Below are positions 23,696 to 30,275 of a stretch of DNA of 30,275 nucleotides, in pieces. The notes below the pieces were generated by a model. The model ran no database searches and was not told the origin of the DNA. It saw only the letters and a program-made list of their open reading frames with translations. The stretch spans positions 1-30,275 of the forward strand of contig CAZKDJ010000030.1 of the NCBI GenBank assembly GCA_964551295.1, read 5' to 3'. Source of the stretch: JAFGED01 sp964551295 (GTDB lineage Bacteria > Chloroflexota > Anaerolineae > B4-G1). Every line of letters begins with the position of its first letter. Positions within the stretch are counted from its first letter, which is position 1. The position numbers and the translations under genes were made by a program.

Positions 23696-23848
23696 TCATT
23701 GAAGGAACAGCCGCTCGATGGCGTAGCGCAAGATGTCCGCGAACGGCTCGCTGCTGTTGACCGCCACGACCAGCGTAAGCGCCGCCAGCACGACCCACAA
23801 CGCCGGGAGATAAAAGATCAAACGGATTGCTGTTCCTATCCTACGCAT
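23696..23848 (-). CDS. 50-residue single-pass membrane protein
   Basis: Starts M-R-R-I-G-T-A-I-R-L-I-F-Y-L-P-A and contains one membrane helix (about 8-29; W-V-V-L-A-A-L-T-L-V-V-A-V) and a short polar tail ending R-L-F-L-Q. A strong ribosome site, AGGAGG, lies 6 nt before the ATG, which makes translation likely despite the small size. Positive N-terminal residues suggest the N-terminus faces the cytoplasm. Two Pho-box-like elements and an extended -10 lie upstream. Function unknown; it could be a small regulator or stress membrane peptide. Confidence 0.65.
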   Translation of the reverse strand: MRRIGTAIRLIFYLPALWVVLAALTLVVAVNSSEPFADILRYAIERLFLQ

Positions 23849-23930
23849 CGTGCACCTCCTCTTTTGCTTGCACAGAATGCTTCTGGTTTCTACTTGTTAC
23901 ATGCACCTGGAGGCGATTTTGTTCATTCTT

Positions 23931-23996
23931 AGCATAGCACAGGCGTATGGAGATTGTGTGGCGATGAAGCGAGGGTTTTGCGGAGGTTGTGTGGAG
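23931..23996 (-). promoter_or_regulatory. Promoter with two Pho-box-like elements upstream of the 50-residue gene
   Basis: Minus-strand -10 TATGCT (23931-23936) follows TGTGC. Nine nt upstream is CGCCACACAATCTCCATA (23946-23963), and 33 nt further (three 11-bp turns) CTCCACACAACCTCCGCA (23979-23996). Each is heptamer-4 nt-heptamer, for example CTCCACA-CAAC-CTCCGCA, the tandem half-site format of OmpR/PhoB regulators. The second element recurs exactly at 24263-24280. Confidence 0.55.
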
Positions 23997-24006
23997 CGGG
24001 GGTGTC

Positions 24007-24219
24007 TCAAAGGCTCAGGACGATGCTGATATCCCCGCCCGCCACCGGGCCGATTAGCGCCAGGACGACGATCACGGCGACGGCGATGAGGGTCACTGCC
24101 AGGAGCAGGGTCATTTTCCCGGTTGGCTGAGCAGGTTCTGCGTCTCGGTCGTTCGGCGCATCTGTATCTGGCAGAGCGTGTATATTTACTTCTGGGGGGC
24201 GCTTGTCTAATTCTACCAT
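24007..24219 (-). CDS. 70-residue single-pass membrane protein, probably leaderless
   Basis: Residues 1-35 are acidic, polar and Pro-rich (H-A-L-P-D-T-D-A-P-N). A membrane helix spans about 36-58 (M-T-L-L-L-A-V-T-L-I-A-V-A-V), and a short tail ends D-I-S-I-V-L-S-L. No ribosome site precedes the ATG; the predicted transcription start coincides with it. No family is recognised. It shares an identical upstream box with the 50-residue gene, so the two are probably coregulated. Confidence 0.55.
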   Translation of the reverse strand: MVELDKRPPEVNIHALPDTDAPNDRDAEPAQPTGKMTLLLAVTLIAVAVIVVLALIGPVAGGDISIVLSL

Positions 24220-24225
24220 CGTCCC

Positions 24226-24280
24226 AGTTTAGCACAGACAAGTGTAGATTCTGTCACGCCCATGCGGAGGTTGTGTGGAG
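24226..24280 (-). promoter_or_regulatory. Promoter with a Pho-box-like element upstream of the 70-residue gene
   Basis: Minus-strand TGC-TAAACT (-10 at 24226-24231) lies 6 nt before the ATG, giving a leaderless mRNA. The 18-nt element CTCCACACAACCTCCGCA (24263-24280) lies 31 nt upstream of the -10. The same element is 42 nt upstream at the neighbouring gene, a difference of exactly 11 nt. Confidence 0.5.
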
Positions 24281-24305
24281 ATTTTTAGAAACCTTCTGGG
24301 GAATG

Positions 24306-25817
24306 CTACAACTGCTCGATATCCAGCACCAGCACTACTTGCCCTGCGCCGGTCACGATGGCACCAAGGAGGTATGGTCGCCGGGTGCGGCGAGGCAGGG
24401 GCTTGATCACCGCTGTCTCTCGTCTAGCCACGTTATCAGCCAGCAGCCCGACCGGGCCGGCGGCGCGTCGGCACGCAACCACTACCCCCGCAGTTGATGG
24501 CGCCTCTCTTGGTACCTGGAGTCGCTCCTGCAGGTCGAGCGTCGGTAGATCGGCGATCTCGCCGGCTGGGCGGGCGCCGTCCACGGCTGCCTCCGGGATG
24601 GCGTAGGTCTCTGCTCCCACCCGCACCAGCACGACGTCCTCCAATGCCATCATCGCTGGGAGCCGCAGGCGCACAGTGGTGGATCGGCCCGGCTGTGACT
24701 CGATCTCCAGCCGCCCGCGCAGCGATTCCACCCCTTGGCGCACCGCGTTCAGCCCGATCCCGCGTCCGGCGACCCGGTCGACGCCGCTGCGGGTGGAAAA
24801 GCCGGGGTGGGCCAGGAACGTCCACAGGTTGGCGTCCGCCATCGTCGCCGCCTCCTCTTCCGAGCACAGCCCCAGCGCGACTGCCTGGGTTGCGATCCGC
24901 TGCCGGTCCAGCCCGTGCCCATCGTCGGTCACCTCGATCACCACGCCGTCGCCCGCCTGGCGCGCGGCGAGTTGAATCGTGCCCATGGGAGGTTTGCCTG
25001 CCGCTTCCCGTTCCTCCGGCGGCTCGATGCCGTGGGCCAACGCGTTGCGCAGCAGGTGCACTACCAGCTCGCGCACCGGGTCGAGGGCCGAGCGGTCGAT
25101 CTCGGTTCCGGCCCCTTCGATCACCAGGCTCGCCTGGTATCCCGCGCTTTCGGCTAGGTCACGCACTAGCCGCTCGAACCCGTCAAAGGCCCGACCCACG
25201 GGCAGCAAGCGGGTTTCGAGGACGGTGTTGTGTAGTTCGTGCAGCAGCCGTCGCTGGCGGGCCAGGTGGCGCTCCAGCATCTCTCGCGGGGCCTGGGCCA
25301 GCTCGCTGTGGGCGAGACGCAGTTCCTCGACCAGCTCCAGCAGGCTATCCAGGTGGCGCACCGATGCGGCGATCTGCGATGGTTGGGCCCTGAGTGGACG
25401 AGGGCTATCGCTCCCTACACCTTCCCGGGGGCGGGCGGGGGTGGGGGTTGGCGCTTCGCCCAATGCTTGGATGGCGGGAATCGGCGGCCCGCTTTGCCCT
25501 GCCGCCTCCGCGACCGAGGCGACCATCGCGCTCAACACGTCCAGGCCGCGCAGTAACAACACAGGGGAGGGTGGAGATGACGTGTCGGCCAGCGCATCCT
25601 CCAGCGCGTGGGCGGTCGCCGCCAGCATCTCCAGTCCTACCAGACCGGCGTTGCCCTTGAGGGTGTGCAGTGCCCGGCGCGCCTCGTCCAGCGCCGCCCG
25701 GTCGGCCGAGTTGCGTTCGAGGGCCAGCAGGCTGTCGCTCAACGCCGCCAGCCTGCGGCGGGCATCCTGCACGAACGTGACGCGGCGGCGCGCCAGGCGA
25801 TCGGCCTCATCGCCCAT
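24306..25817 (-). CDS. cheA: CheA-type chemosensory histidine kinase
   Basis: A 503-residue kinase. The Hpt (P1) domain has phospho-acceptor His51 in A-L-H-T-L-K-G-N-A-G. A Pro-rich linker (about 115-150) occupies the place where CheA proteins carry P2, so no CheY-docking domain is seen. P3 dimer helices follow, then P4 with the N box L-V-V-H-L-L-R-N-A-L-A-H-G-I-E, G1 D-D-G-H-G-L-D and G2 G-R-G-I-G-L-N, all intact. A C-terminal CheW-like P5 runs from about 390. Its start overlaps the cheW stop by 11 nt. The likely phospho-target is the OmpR-type regulator upstream. Confidence 0.93.
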   Translation of the reverse strand: MGDEADRLARRRVTFVQDARRRLAALSDSLLALERNSADRAALDEARRALHTLKGNAGLVGLEMLAATAHALEDALADTSSPPSPVLLLRGLDVLSAMVASVAEAAGQSGPPIPAIQALGEAPTPTPARPREGVGSDSPRPLRAQPSQIAASVRHLDSLLELVEELRLAHSELAQAPREMLERHLARQRRLLHELHNTVLETRLLPVGRAFDGFERLVRDLAESAGYQASLVIEGAGTEIDRSALDPVRELVVHLLRNALAHGIEPPEEREAAGKPPMGTIQLAARQAGDGVVIEVTDDGHGLDRQRIATQAVALGLCSEEEAATMADANLWTFLAHPGFSTRSGVDRVAGRGIGLNAVRQGVESLRGRLEIESQPGRSTTVRLRLPAMMALEDVVLVRVGAETYAIPEAAVDGARPAGEIADLPTLDLQERLQVPREAPSTAGVVVACRRAAGPVGLLADNVARRETAVIKPLPRRTRRPYLLGAIVTGAGQVVLVLDIEQL

Positions 25818-26136
25818 TCAGCATCTGCTCCAGGTTCAACGGCTGCGCGGCGGACTCGACGAGGTGCAGCACCTCGTCCACTGCCAACGCGACTAACTCC
25901 CCCTGCGCCTCGGTTACCACCAGGGTGCAGCGGTCGATGGGGGGATCGGCACATCCCAGTCGCTCTCCCAGTGCGATCACGGGCAACACCTGGGCGCGCC
26001 AGGCGACCAGGCCACACACCAGCGGAGGCGGGTCGGGCAGGCGCGTCACGGGTCGGGGCGCCAGGATTTGGTGCACCGTTTCAGCCGCAAGTGCATACTC
26101 GGATGAACCGAGGCGGAAGATGACGAGCTCGTCCAT
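25807..26136 (-). CDS. cheW: CheW-like coupling protein
   Basis: A 109-residue protein that links chemoreceptors to CheA. It shows F-R-L-G-S-S-E-Y-A-L-A near 7, V-x-x-I-L near 22, G-L-V-A-W-R-A-Q-V-L-P-V-I near 42-54 and D-E-V-L near 87, the CheW core strands. At 109 residues it is shorter than usual (about 140-160), with a trimmed C-terminal subdomain. No good ribosome site precedes the ATG; the space holds a heptamer array. It overlaps cheA by 11 nt. Confidence 0.85.
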   Translation of the reverse strand: MDELVIFRLGSSEYALAAETVHQILAPRPVTRLPDPPPLVCGLVAWRAQVLPVIALGERLGCADPPIDRCTLVVTEAQGELVALAVDEVLHLVESAAQPLNLEQMLNGR

Positions 26137-26140
26137 AGGT

Positions 26141-26203
26141 CGTGATTCGTAAAACGTGATGCGTAAAGCGTAAATGCTTGGTATGCAAGTCCTTACGTTT
26201 TAC
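26141..26203. repeat. Heptamer array and imperfect hairpin between the MCP gene and cheW
   Basis: Five contiguous 7-mers on the plus strand: CGTGATT, CGTAAAA, CGTGATG, CGTAAAG, CGTAAAT (26141-26175). The last two pair imperfectly (14 of 18) with TTACGTTTTAC near 26193-26203, which includes the MCP stop codon. It fills the whole 63-nt spacer upstream of cheW. Confidence 0.75.
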
Positions 26204-27756
26204 TTCCGCTGCGTGATGAAACGCGCCGACAAATCCTCCAACTGCCCCGCCATCCCCGCCAGTCCTTGCGCGGCAGTGGCCAGTTCGGCGATGGCGTCCA
26301 CCTGCTCGGCCACGGCGGTTGATACTCGCTCTGCGATCTGGGCGTGGGTGTCGCTCACCGACATAGCCTGATCGACGATGCCCGCTAGGCGCGCGGTTTC
26401 CTGCTCCTGCTGGCGCGCCGCTTCGACGGTTTGACCGGCAAAGTCGGCCGTCTGGGTGACCGCCTCCTGCACATCGTCCACCGCCTGGCCCACGCTCTCC
26501 ATCTCGGCCTGTGTGCGGGCGCTAAAGCGGGCTACCTCGCCGGCAGAGCGGGCAGAGCGCTCGGCCAGGGCGCGCATCTCGTCAGCCACCGCCGCAAAGC
26601 CTCGTCCGGCTTCCCCTGCCCGGCGGGCCTCGATGGCCGCGTTGAGCGATAGCATGTGGGTCTCCTGAGCGAACTGTTCGATGACGGCGGTGATGGATTG
26701 GATCTCTTCCGCTTCCTCGTCCAGCACCGCCATGGTGCGGGCCGAGCCCTCCAGCTTGGCCTGCGCCTCCCGCGCTGCCTGGCCCACCTCGCCCGCCTGC
26801 TGCGCGCTTTGCCGCAGCGCGGCGGCTAGACCCGTGGCCACTTCTGATGCGGCGCGCATCTGTTCGCGCTGCGCCTCGGCTCCCTGGGCGATGTGCTCCA
26901 TCTGCGCCAGCGTGCCCCGCGCCAGTTCGCTCAGGTTGGTCGCCGACGCAGAGAGCCGGTCGGCGGAACCGATCAAAGCGCCGGAGGTCTCGCGCATGCG
27001 CTCGATGGCCTGGGCCAGGCTGCCCGTCATCTGACGGAAGGAGGCAGCCAGCGCGCCGATCTCGTCGGAGGTGGGCGTCTCGGGTACAGCGGTCAGGTCG
27101 CCGCTGCCCAGCCGTCGGGCGGCCTCGGTGAGTCGCTCCAAGGGCGCGGTGATGTAGCGCCGCCCCAGCGCCAGCCCCGTCGCTGCGCCGATAAAGATGA
27201 GCAGGCCCCCCGATATGGCCACGATCCGGTAGCCGTTCAGAAAAAAGGCCTCGTACTGCCCGGCGGCTATTTTGACCCGCTCGTTGGCGTTTTCGTATAT
27301 CGTGTCGATGGCTTTCACGAGATCGTCGAGCGCTGCGTCGGCCTGGCTTGCGTAGGTCTGCGGGGAGCCCGCTTCGCCCGAATAGTAGAGCATCCCATCC
27401 AGTAGGACCGCGTAGGTCTGATATTCGGCGGAGAAGGCATCCTGTTCTGCATCTTCCATCGATTCCAGCAAGATGTCTTTGTAACGTTCTGCCCGTTCGC
27501 GGGCTTTTTCCGCCTGAGATCGATAGGTCGAGTCACCGCTGGCGAGGTAGCGACCTGCGGCCCAGCGTGTCTCTAGCAGGTTAGACTGCATGTGCGCGGC
27601 GACCAACTTTTCACCGACGCCGTCGATGATATCTTCAAAGTTGATGTAGAGCTGTCTGGCGTAGAAATAGAGACTCATCAGCAGCAGCGCGCTGGTGAGC
27701 AGCACCATGATCGAAAAGCCCAGCGTCAGTGGCGTAACGACACTGCTTTTGCGCAT
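26200..27756 (-). CDS. Methyl-accepting chemotaxis protein
   Basis: A 518-residue transmembrane receptor. TM1 (about 10-32), an extracytoplasmic helical bundle (33-175, 4HB/CHASE3-like), TM2 (about 178-198), HAMP (199-250; P-L-E-R-L-T-E-A-A-R-R-L-G-S-G-D-L) and a long cytoplasmic coiled coil. The hairpin tip V-I-E-Q-F-A-Q-E-T-H-M-L-S-L-N-A-A-I-E-A differs from the usual I-A-x-Q-T-N-L-L-A-L-N (Glu-Thr-His-Met for Gln-Thr-Asn-Leu). The tip contacts CheA and CheW, so this may reflect a private array. No methyl-transferase genes are near. Ribosome site GAGGAG. Confidence 0.93.
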   Translation of the reverse strand: MRKSSVVTPLTLGFSIMVLLTSALLLMSLYFYARQLYINFEDIIDGVGEKLVAAHMQSNLLETRWAAGRYLASGDSTYRSQAEKARERAERYKDILLESMEDAEQDAFSAEYQTYAVLLDGMLYYSGEAGSPQTYASQADAALDDLVKAIDTIYENANERVKIAAGQYEAFFLNGYRIVAISGGLLIFIGAATGLALGRRYITAPLERLTEAARRLGSGDLTAVPETPTSDEIGALAASFRQMTGSLAQAIERMRETSGALIGSADRLSASATNLSELARGTLAQMEHIAQGAEAQREQMRAASEVATGLAAALRQSAQQAGEVGQAAREAQAKLEGSARTMAVLDEEAEEIQSITAVIEQFAQETHMLSLNAAIEARRAGEAGRGFAAVADEMRALAERSARSAGEVARFSARTQAEMESVGQAVDDVQEAVTQTADFAGQTVEAARQQEQETARLAGIVDQAMSVSDTHAQIAERVSTAVAEQVDAIAELATAAQGLAGMAGQLEDLSARFITQRK

Positions 27757-27778
27757 ATCGTTTACTCCTCTCGATGGA

Positions 27779-28480
27779 TCATGCGGCGAACCGATAGCCC
27801 ATACCTCGCACGGTGAGGATCAGATCCTCGTCGGGATAGCACTGGCGCAGCTTGCGCCGCAGATGTTGGATGTGTGTGTCGACCACACGCGCGTTGCCGT
27901 ACCAATCGTATCCCCATACCTTGTTGAGCAGCGTCTCCCGGTCGAGCGTCTGCCCGGGATTGGCGATCAGCAAGTGTAGCAGGTCGAACTCGGTAGGGGT
28001 CAGGTCAAGGGGCGTGCCCGCGCACTGAGCTTGGTGGCGGGCCAGATCGAGCGCGATTGGCCCGGCACGCAGCACATCCGTCGGCGCTTCGGCGCGGGCG
28101 ACCCGCCGCAGCAAAGCGCGCACGCGCGCCAGGAGCTCCCGCTCGCCAAAGGGCTTGACCAGGTAGTCGTCAGCCCCCAATTCCAGCCCCACCACCTTGT
28201 CCGCCTCCTCCGCCCGCGCCGTCAGCATCAGGATCGGCAGGTGAGCGGTGTTGGGATCGGTGCGCAGGCGGCGGCAGGCCTCGTAGCCATCGACGCCGGG
28301 CATCATCACGTCCAGGATCGTCAGGTCGGGCATTTGCTGCTCCAGGGCCTTTGGAATGTCAGCGCCGTCCTCGATCCACGCGACGTGGAACCCAAAGGGC
28401 TCCAGTGCGTCCCGCACCGCGTCAGCGACGACGGGGCTGTCGTCTACAAGTAGGATGTGTTTTCCGCTCGAATCGCTCAT
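27779..28480 (-). CDS. OmpR-type response regulator of the chemosensory operon
   Basis: A 233-residue regulator. ATG 28480 is chosen for its GGAGGG upstream; the longer frame from 28537 overlaps the hydrolase gene. The receiver has D13-D14, Asp57 (L-T-I-L-D-V-M-M-P), T-A-R and V-K-P-F. The winged helix has L-D-L-T-P-T-E-F-D-L-L, T-H-I-Q-H-L-R-R-K-L and R-G-M-G-Y-R-F. It lies 22 nt before the MCP gene. In this operon it takes the place of CheY, suggesting that array signals end in transcription. Confidence 0.93.
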   Translation of the reverse strand: MSDSSGKHILLVDDSPVVADAVRDALEPFGFHVAWIEDGADIPKALEQQMPDLTILDVMMPGVDGYEACRRLRTDPNTAHLPILMLTARAEEADKVVGLELGADDYLVKPFGERELLARVRALLRRVARAEAPTDVLRAGPIALDLARHQAQCAGTPLDLTPTEFDLLHLLIANPGQTLDRETLLNKVWGYDWYGNARVVDTHIQHLRRKLRQCYPDEDLILTVRGMGYRFAA

Positions 28481-28494
28481 CTCGCTCCCTCCTT

Positions 28495-30108
28495 CTACGG
28501 AACGACAAAATCCGGTCCGTCTATCTCTGCGATGCACGCGCTGTCCGGCTCGGCGGTTGGGTCGTCGAGGAACACCAGGATGATGTGCTGCGCGCAGTTC
28601 CTCGCCCCGCCTGTACTCGGAGCATGTCCCTTGCCGGGGAACTCAAAGTAGTAACTGGCGCTCAGGGTCTCGGTGACGCGCCGGCCAAACAGCGGCGGCG
28701 TGGTGGAATCATATTCGCCGGCCAGGACCAGCGTCGGGATGTCGCTGACCAGGGACCTGCCGTGGCGTGGGTCGAACGGCTCAGCGCCCCACGTTTGGCA
28801 TATCTCGACCACCTCCTCGCCGCTGAGGGACAGCAGGCTCAGGGCTTCGGTCAAGTGAAAGTCGGCGATCAGGTCGTCGAGCGCGGCCGGCGCGGTGGCG
28901 AACGCGTGATCGTGGCACTCTACCGAGATCATCATGCCGAGGCTGATGTCCTCGTACGTCAACAGCGGGGCGGCCATTCCGTAGACGATGGATTCATAGT
29001 TCCCATCGCGGGCCTGGTAGATCGCCTGGGGAATGAGGGGGATGGTGTAGGACGAACTCAGGCCCCACACGGCTGCGGAGGCAAAGCGCGCGCCGTTCAC
29101 CTCGATGGCGTAGCACTCCCCGGTGAACGGATCGGGGATTTCCACGATCAGAGGCTCGGCGTCCAGTTGCTCGACCAGGTCGTAGAACACCGTCTCCAGG
29201 TCTGGATAGGCGGCACTGCACGCCGGATCGGCGGCGCAGCCATCGAACAGCACCCCCAGCGCGGCGTCGCTCGAGACTTCCTCGTAGACGCTCACATCGA
29301 TGGGCACCACCGAGTCCAGCACGGTGCTGCGCACGATCTCAGGATAGTCGCGCATCACCGCCTGCGCCAGCCGGGTGCCGTAGGAGATGCCGAACACGTT
29401 TACCCGCTCGTAGCCTAACACGGCGGCGATGTCCTTGACGTCGGCGGCGCTTTCGGCGCTGGTGTAGGCGGCCAGGTTCACCCCCTCGATCACCAGCCGG
29501 TCGCGGCACATCATCAGCGCGTCGGTGTAGCGCTCCGTCATCCCCTCTTCGGGGAAGCCTCTCATCATGTCTTGCATAAAGAGCAGTTTCAGTTCCCGGC
29601 AGTCGAGCTCCGGCTCAGAATGTCCCGTGCCGCGTTGGTCGAAAAAGACAAAGTCGCGCTCTGCCAGCACAGGCTTGACCAAGAGGCCGTAGAACCCGGC
29701 GCTCCACTCGAGCGAGCCCATGCCGGGGCCCCCTTGCAGGTAGATGACCGGATCGGGAGCGGGGTTATCGCTCGAACTGCGATAGACGGCCACGGCCAGC
29801 CGGATCGTGTCGCTGGGGTCGCCGTTGCGGTCCTCCGGCACGACGACATAGCCGCAATCGACCGTCGCACCCGCAGGCACGTCGAAGGGGCAGGCGCTGG
29901 GCTCTAAGGTGGGAGTATAGGGTGCCTCTGTCGGGACCGGCGTGGGCGTAGGCGTCGACGTTGGTGCCGGTTTTTCGGTGGGGGCAGGTGTGTCCGTCGG
30001 CGGGATCGGCGTGTCGGTGGCGATGAGCGTGTGCAGACTAGCGCAACCGAGGGTAGCCAAGATAAACGTGGCCACGAACGTGCCTCGCGTAAGCTCGTGT
30101 CCCTTCAT
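28495..30108 (-). CDS. Secreted alpha/beta-hydrolase (tripeptidyl-aminopeptidase-like)
   Basis: A 537-residue exported hydrolase. ATG 30108 has AGGAGG at the right distance; an upstream frame to 30225 lacks one. An N-terminal hydrophobic segment ends in A-T-L-G-C, an imperfect lipobox, and a Thr/Pro-rich tether (about 30-70) follows. The fold shows oxyanion Q-G-G-P-G-M-G, F-D-Q-R-G-T-G-H-S, nucleophile elbow G-I-S-Y-G-T, acid A-G-E-Y-D-S-T-T-P-P and G-K-G-H-A-P with the catalytic His. It belongs with peptidase S33/TAP-like enzymes that clip N-terminal residues from peptides. It ends 14 nt before the regulator gene, so it is the first visible gene of the chemosensory unit. Confidence 0.88.
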   Translation of the reverse strand: MKGHELTRGTFVATFILATLGCASLHTLIATDTPIPPTDTPAPTEKPAPTSTPTPTPVPTEAPYTPTLEPSACPFDVPAGATVDCGYVVVPEDRNGDPSDTIRLAVAVYRSSSDNPAPDPVIYLQGGPGMGSLEWSAGFYGLLVKPVLAERDFVFFDQRGTGHSEPELDCRELKLLFMQDMMRGFPEEGMTERYTDALMMCRDRLVIEGVNLAAYTSAESAADVKDIAAVLGYERVNVFGISYGTRLAQAVMRDYPEIVRSTVLDSVVPIDVSVYEEVSSDAALGVLFDGCAADPACSAAYPDLETVFYDLVEQLDAEPLIVEIPDPFTGECYAIEVNGARFASAAVWGLSSSYTIPLIPQAIYQARDGNYESIVYGMAAPLLTYEDISLGMMISVECHDHAFATAPAALDDLIADFHLTEALSLLSLSGEEVVEICQTWGAEPFDPRHGRSLVSDIPTLVLAGEYDSTTPPLFGRRVTETLSASYYFEFPGKGHAPSTGGARNCAQHIILVFLDDPTAEPDSACIAEIDGPDFVVP

Positions 30109-30154
30109 CGACATCCTCCTACGCTGTGCTCCGAACCGCACCACTTTCCTGGCG

Positions 30155-30274
30155 CTATCTGACGATGGTTCGCACGTTGACGGTTGAACAGACTGACTCC
30201 TTGTTAATACAGATGTCGACGTCACCAGAGTAGTCTCCCGCTAGGAAGGCCACCGCAGAGAAGCGTACGACGAG
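30155..30274 (-). CDS. C-terminal end of an unidentified protein (right edge)
   Basis: One minus-strand frame is open from the window edge to TAG at 30155-30157, about 39 residues. The peptide (F-S-A-V-A-F-L-A-G-D-Y-S-G-D-V-D-I-C-I-N-K in pieces) looks like the last strands of a beta-rich exported domain with two cysteines. It would end 47 nt before the hydrolase start. The stretch is short, so it may be chance. Confidence 0.35.
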   Translation of the reverse strand, partial: LVVRFSAVAFLAGDYSGDVDICINKESVCSTVNVRTIVR

Positions 30275-30275
30275 G

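Noticed and set aside
24494..25393. 299-codon plus-strand open frame
   Set aside because: Extremely Arg/Pro/Ala-rich antisense frame of cheA.

Overview
The window is a GC-rich, gene-dense chromosomal segment from a bacterium, most likely an uncultured Chloroflexota (Anaerolineae-like). That guess rests on family content and style: gatC-gatA linked to galU and prsW, DUF5674, lipoproteins with Thr/Pro-rich linkers, an abundance of two-component proteins, and TGn-type extended -10 promoters. No rRNA, tRNA or CRISPR was seen, so the taxonomic call is an inference.

Left part (1-10.6 kb). A small DUF4258/YgiT-like pair that looks like a toxin-antitoxin module comes first. A long minus-strand unit follows, in transcription order gatC-gatA-DUF5674-unknown-galU-DUF6504-like-prsW. 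It diverges, from a promoter pair at 5564-5636, from a plus-strand unit: M50 protease, HD-domain protein, GT4 glycosyltransferase and priA. This part is housekeeping: Gln/Asn-tRNA amidation, UDP-glucose supply, membrane proteolysis and replication restart.

Middle part (10.6-19.3 kb). Two paralogous stand-alone receivers flank a histidine kinase whose ATP-binding motifs are degenerate. Next, on the minus strand, is a two-gene exported unit (a beta-propeller lipoprotein and a GH-A clan glycosidase-like protein), then small HEAT-repeat genes. An ECF sigma/anti-sigma operon follows, and both of its genes carry miniature insertions. A 144-bp element (18940-19083, 5-bp target duplication) splits the sigma gene. 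An 88-bp element (17370-17457, TA duplication) cuts off the last 13 residues of the anti-sigma factor. Removing each element with one duplication copy restores both reading frames exactly. This is the clearest unusual finding in the window.

Right part (19.4-30.3 kb). It holds a REC-GAF-histidine kinase with an OmpR-type regulator, a decayed MFS transporter, a stand-alone globin-fold sensor-like protein without the heme-ligating histidine, and two tiny membrane proteins. The tiny genes lie behind promoters with 11-bp-phased, Pho-box-like direct repeats. The last unit is a minus-strand chemosensory operon: secreted alpha/beta-hydrolase, OmpR-type regulator, MCP, CheW and CheA. It has no CheY, CheB or CheR in view, so its output is plausibly transcription.

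Recurring non-coding themes are extended -10 promoters of the form TGTGnTAnnnT, some nearly leaderless, and cyanobacterial-STRR-like heptamer arrays (one inside priA, one between the MCP gene and cheW).
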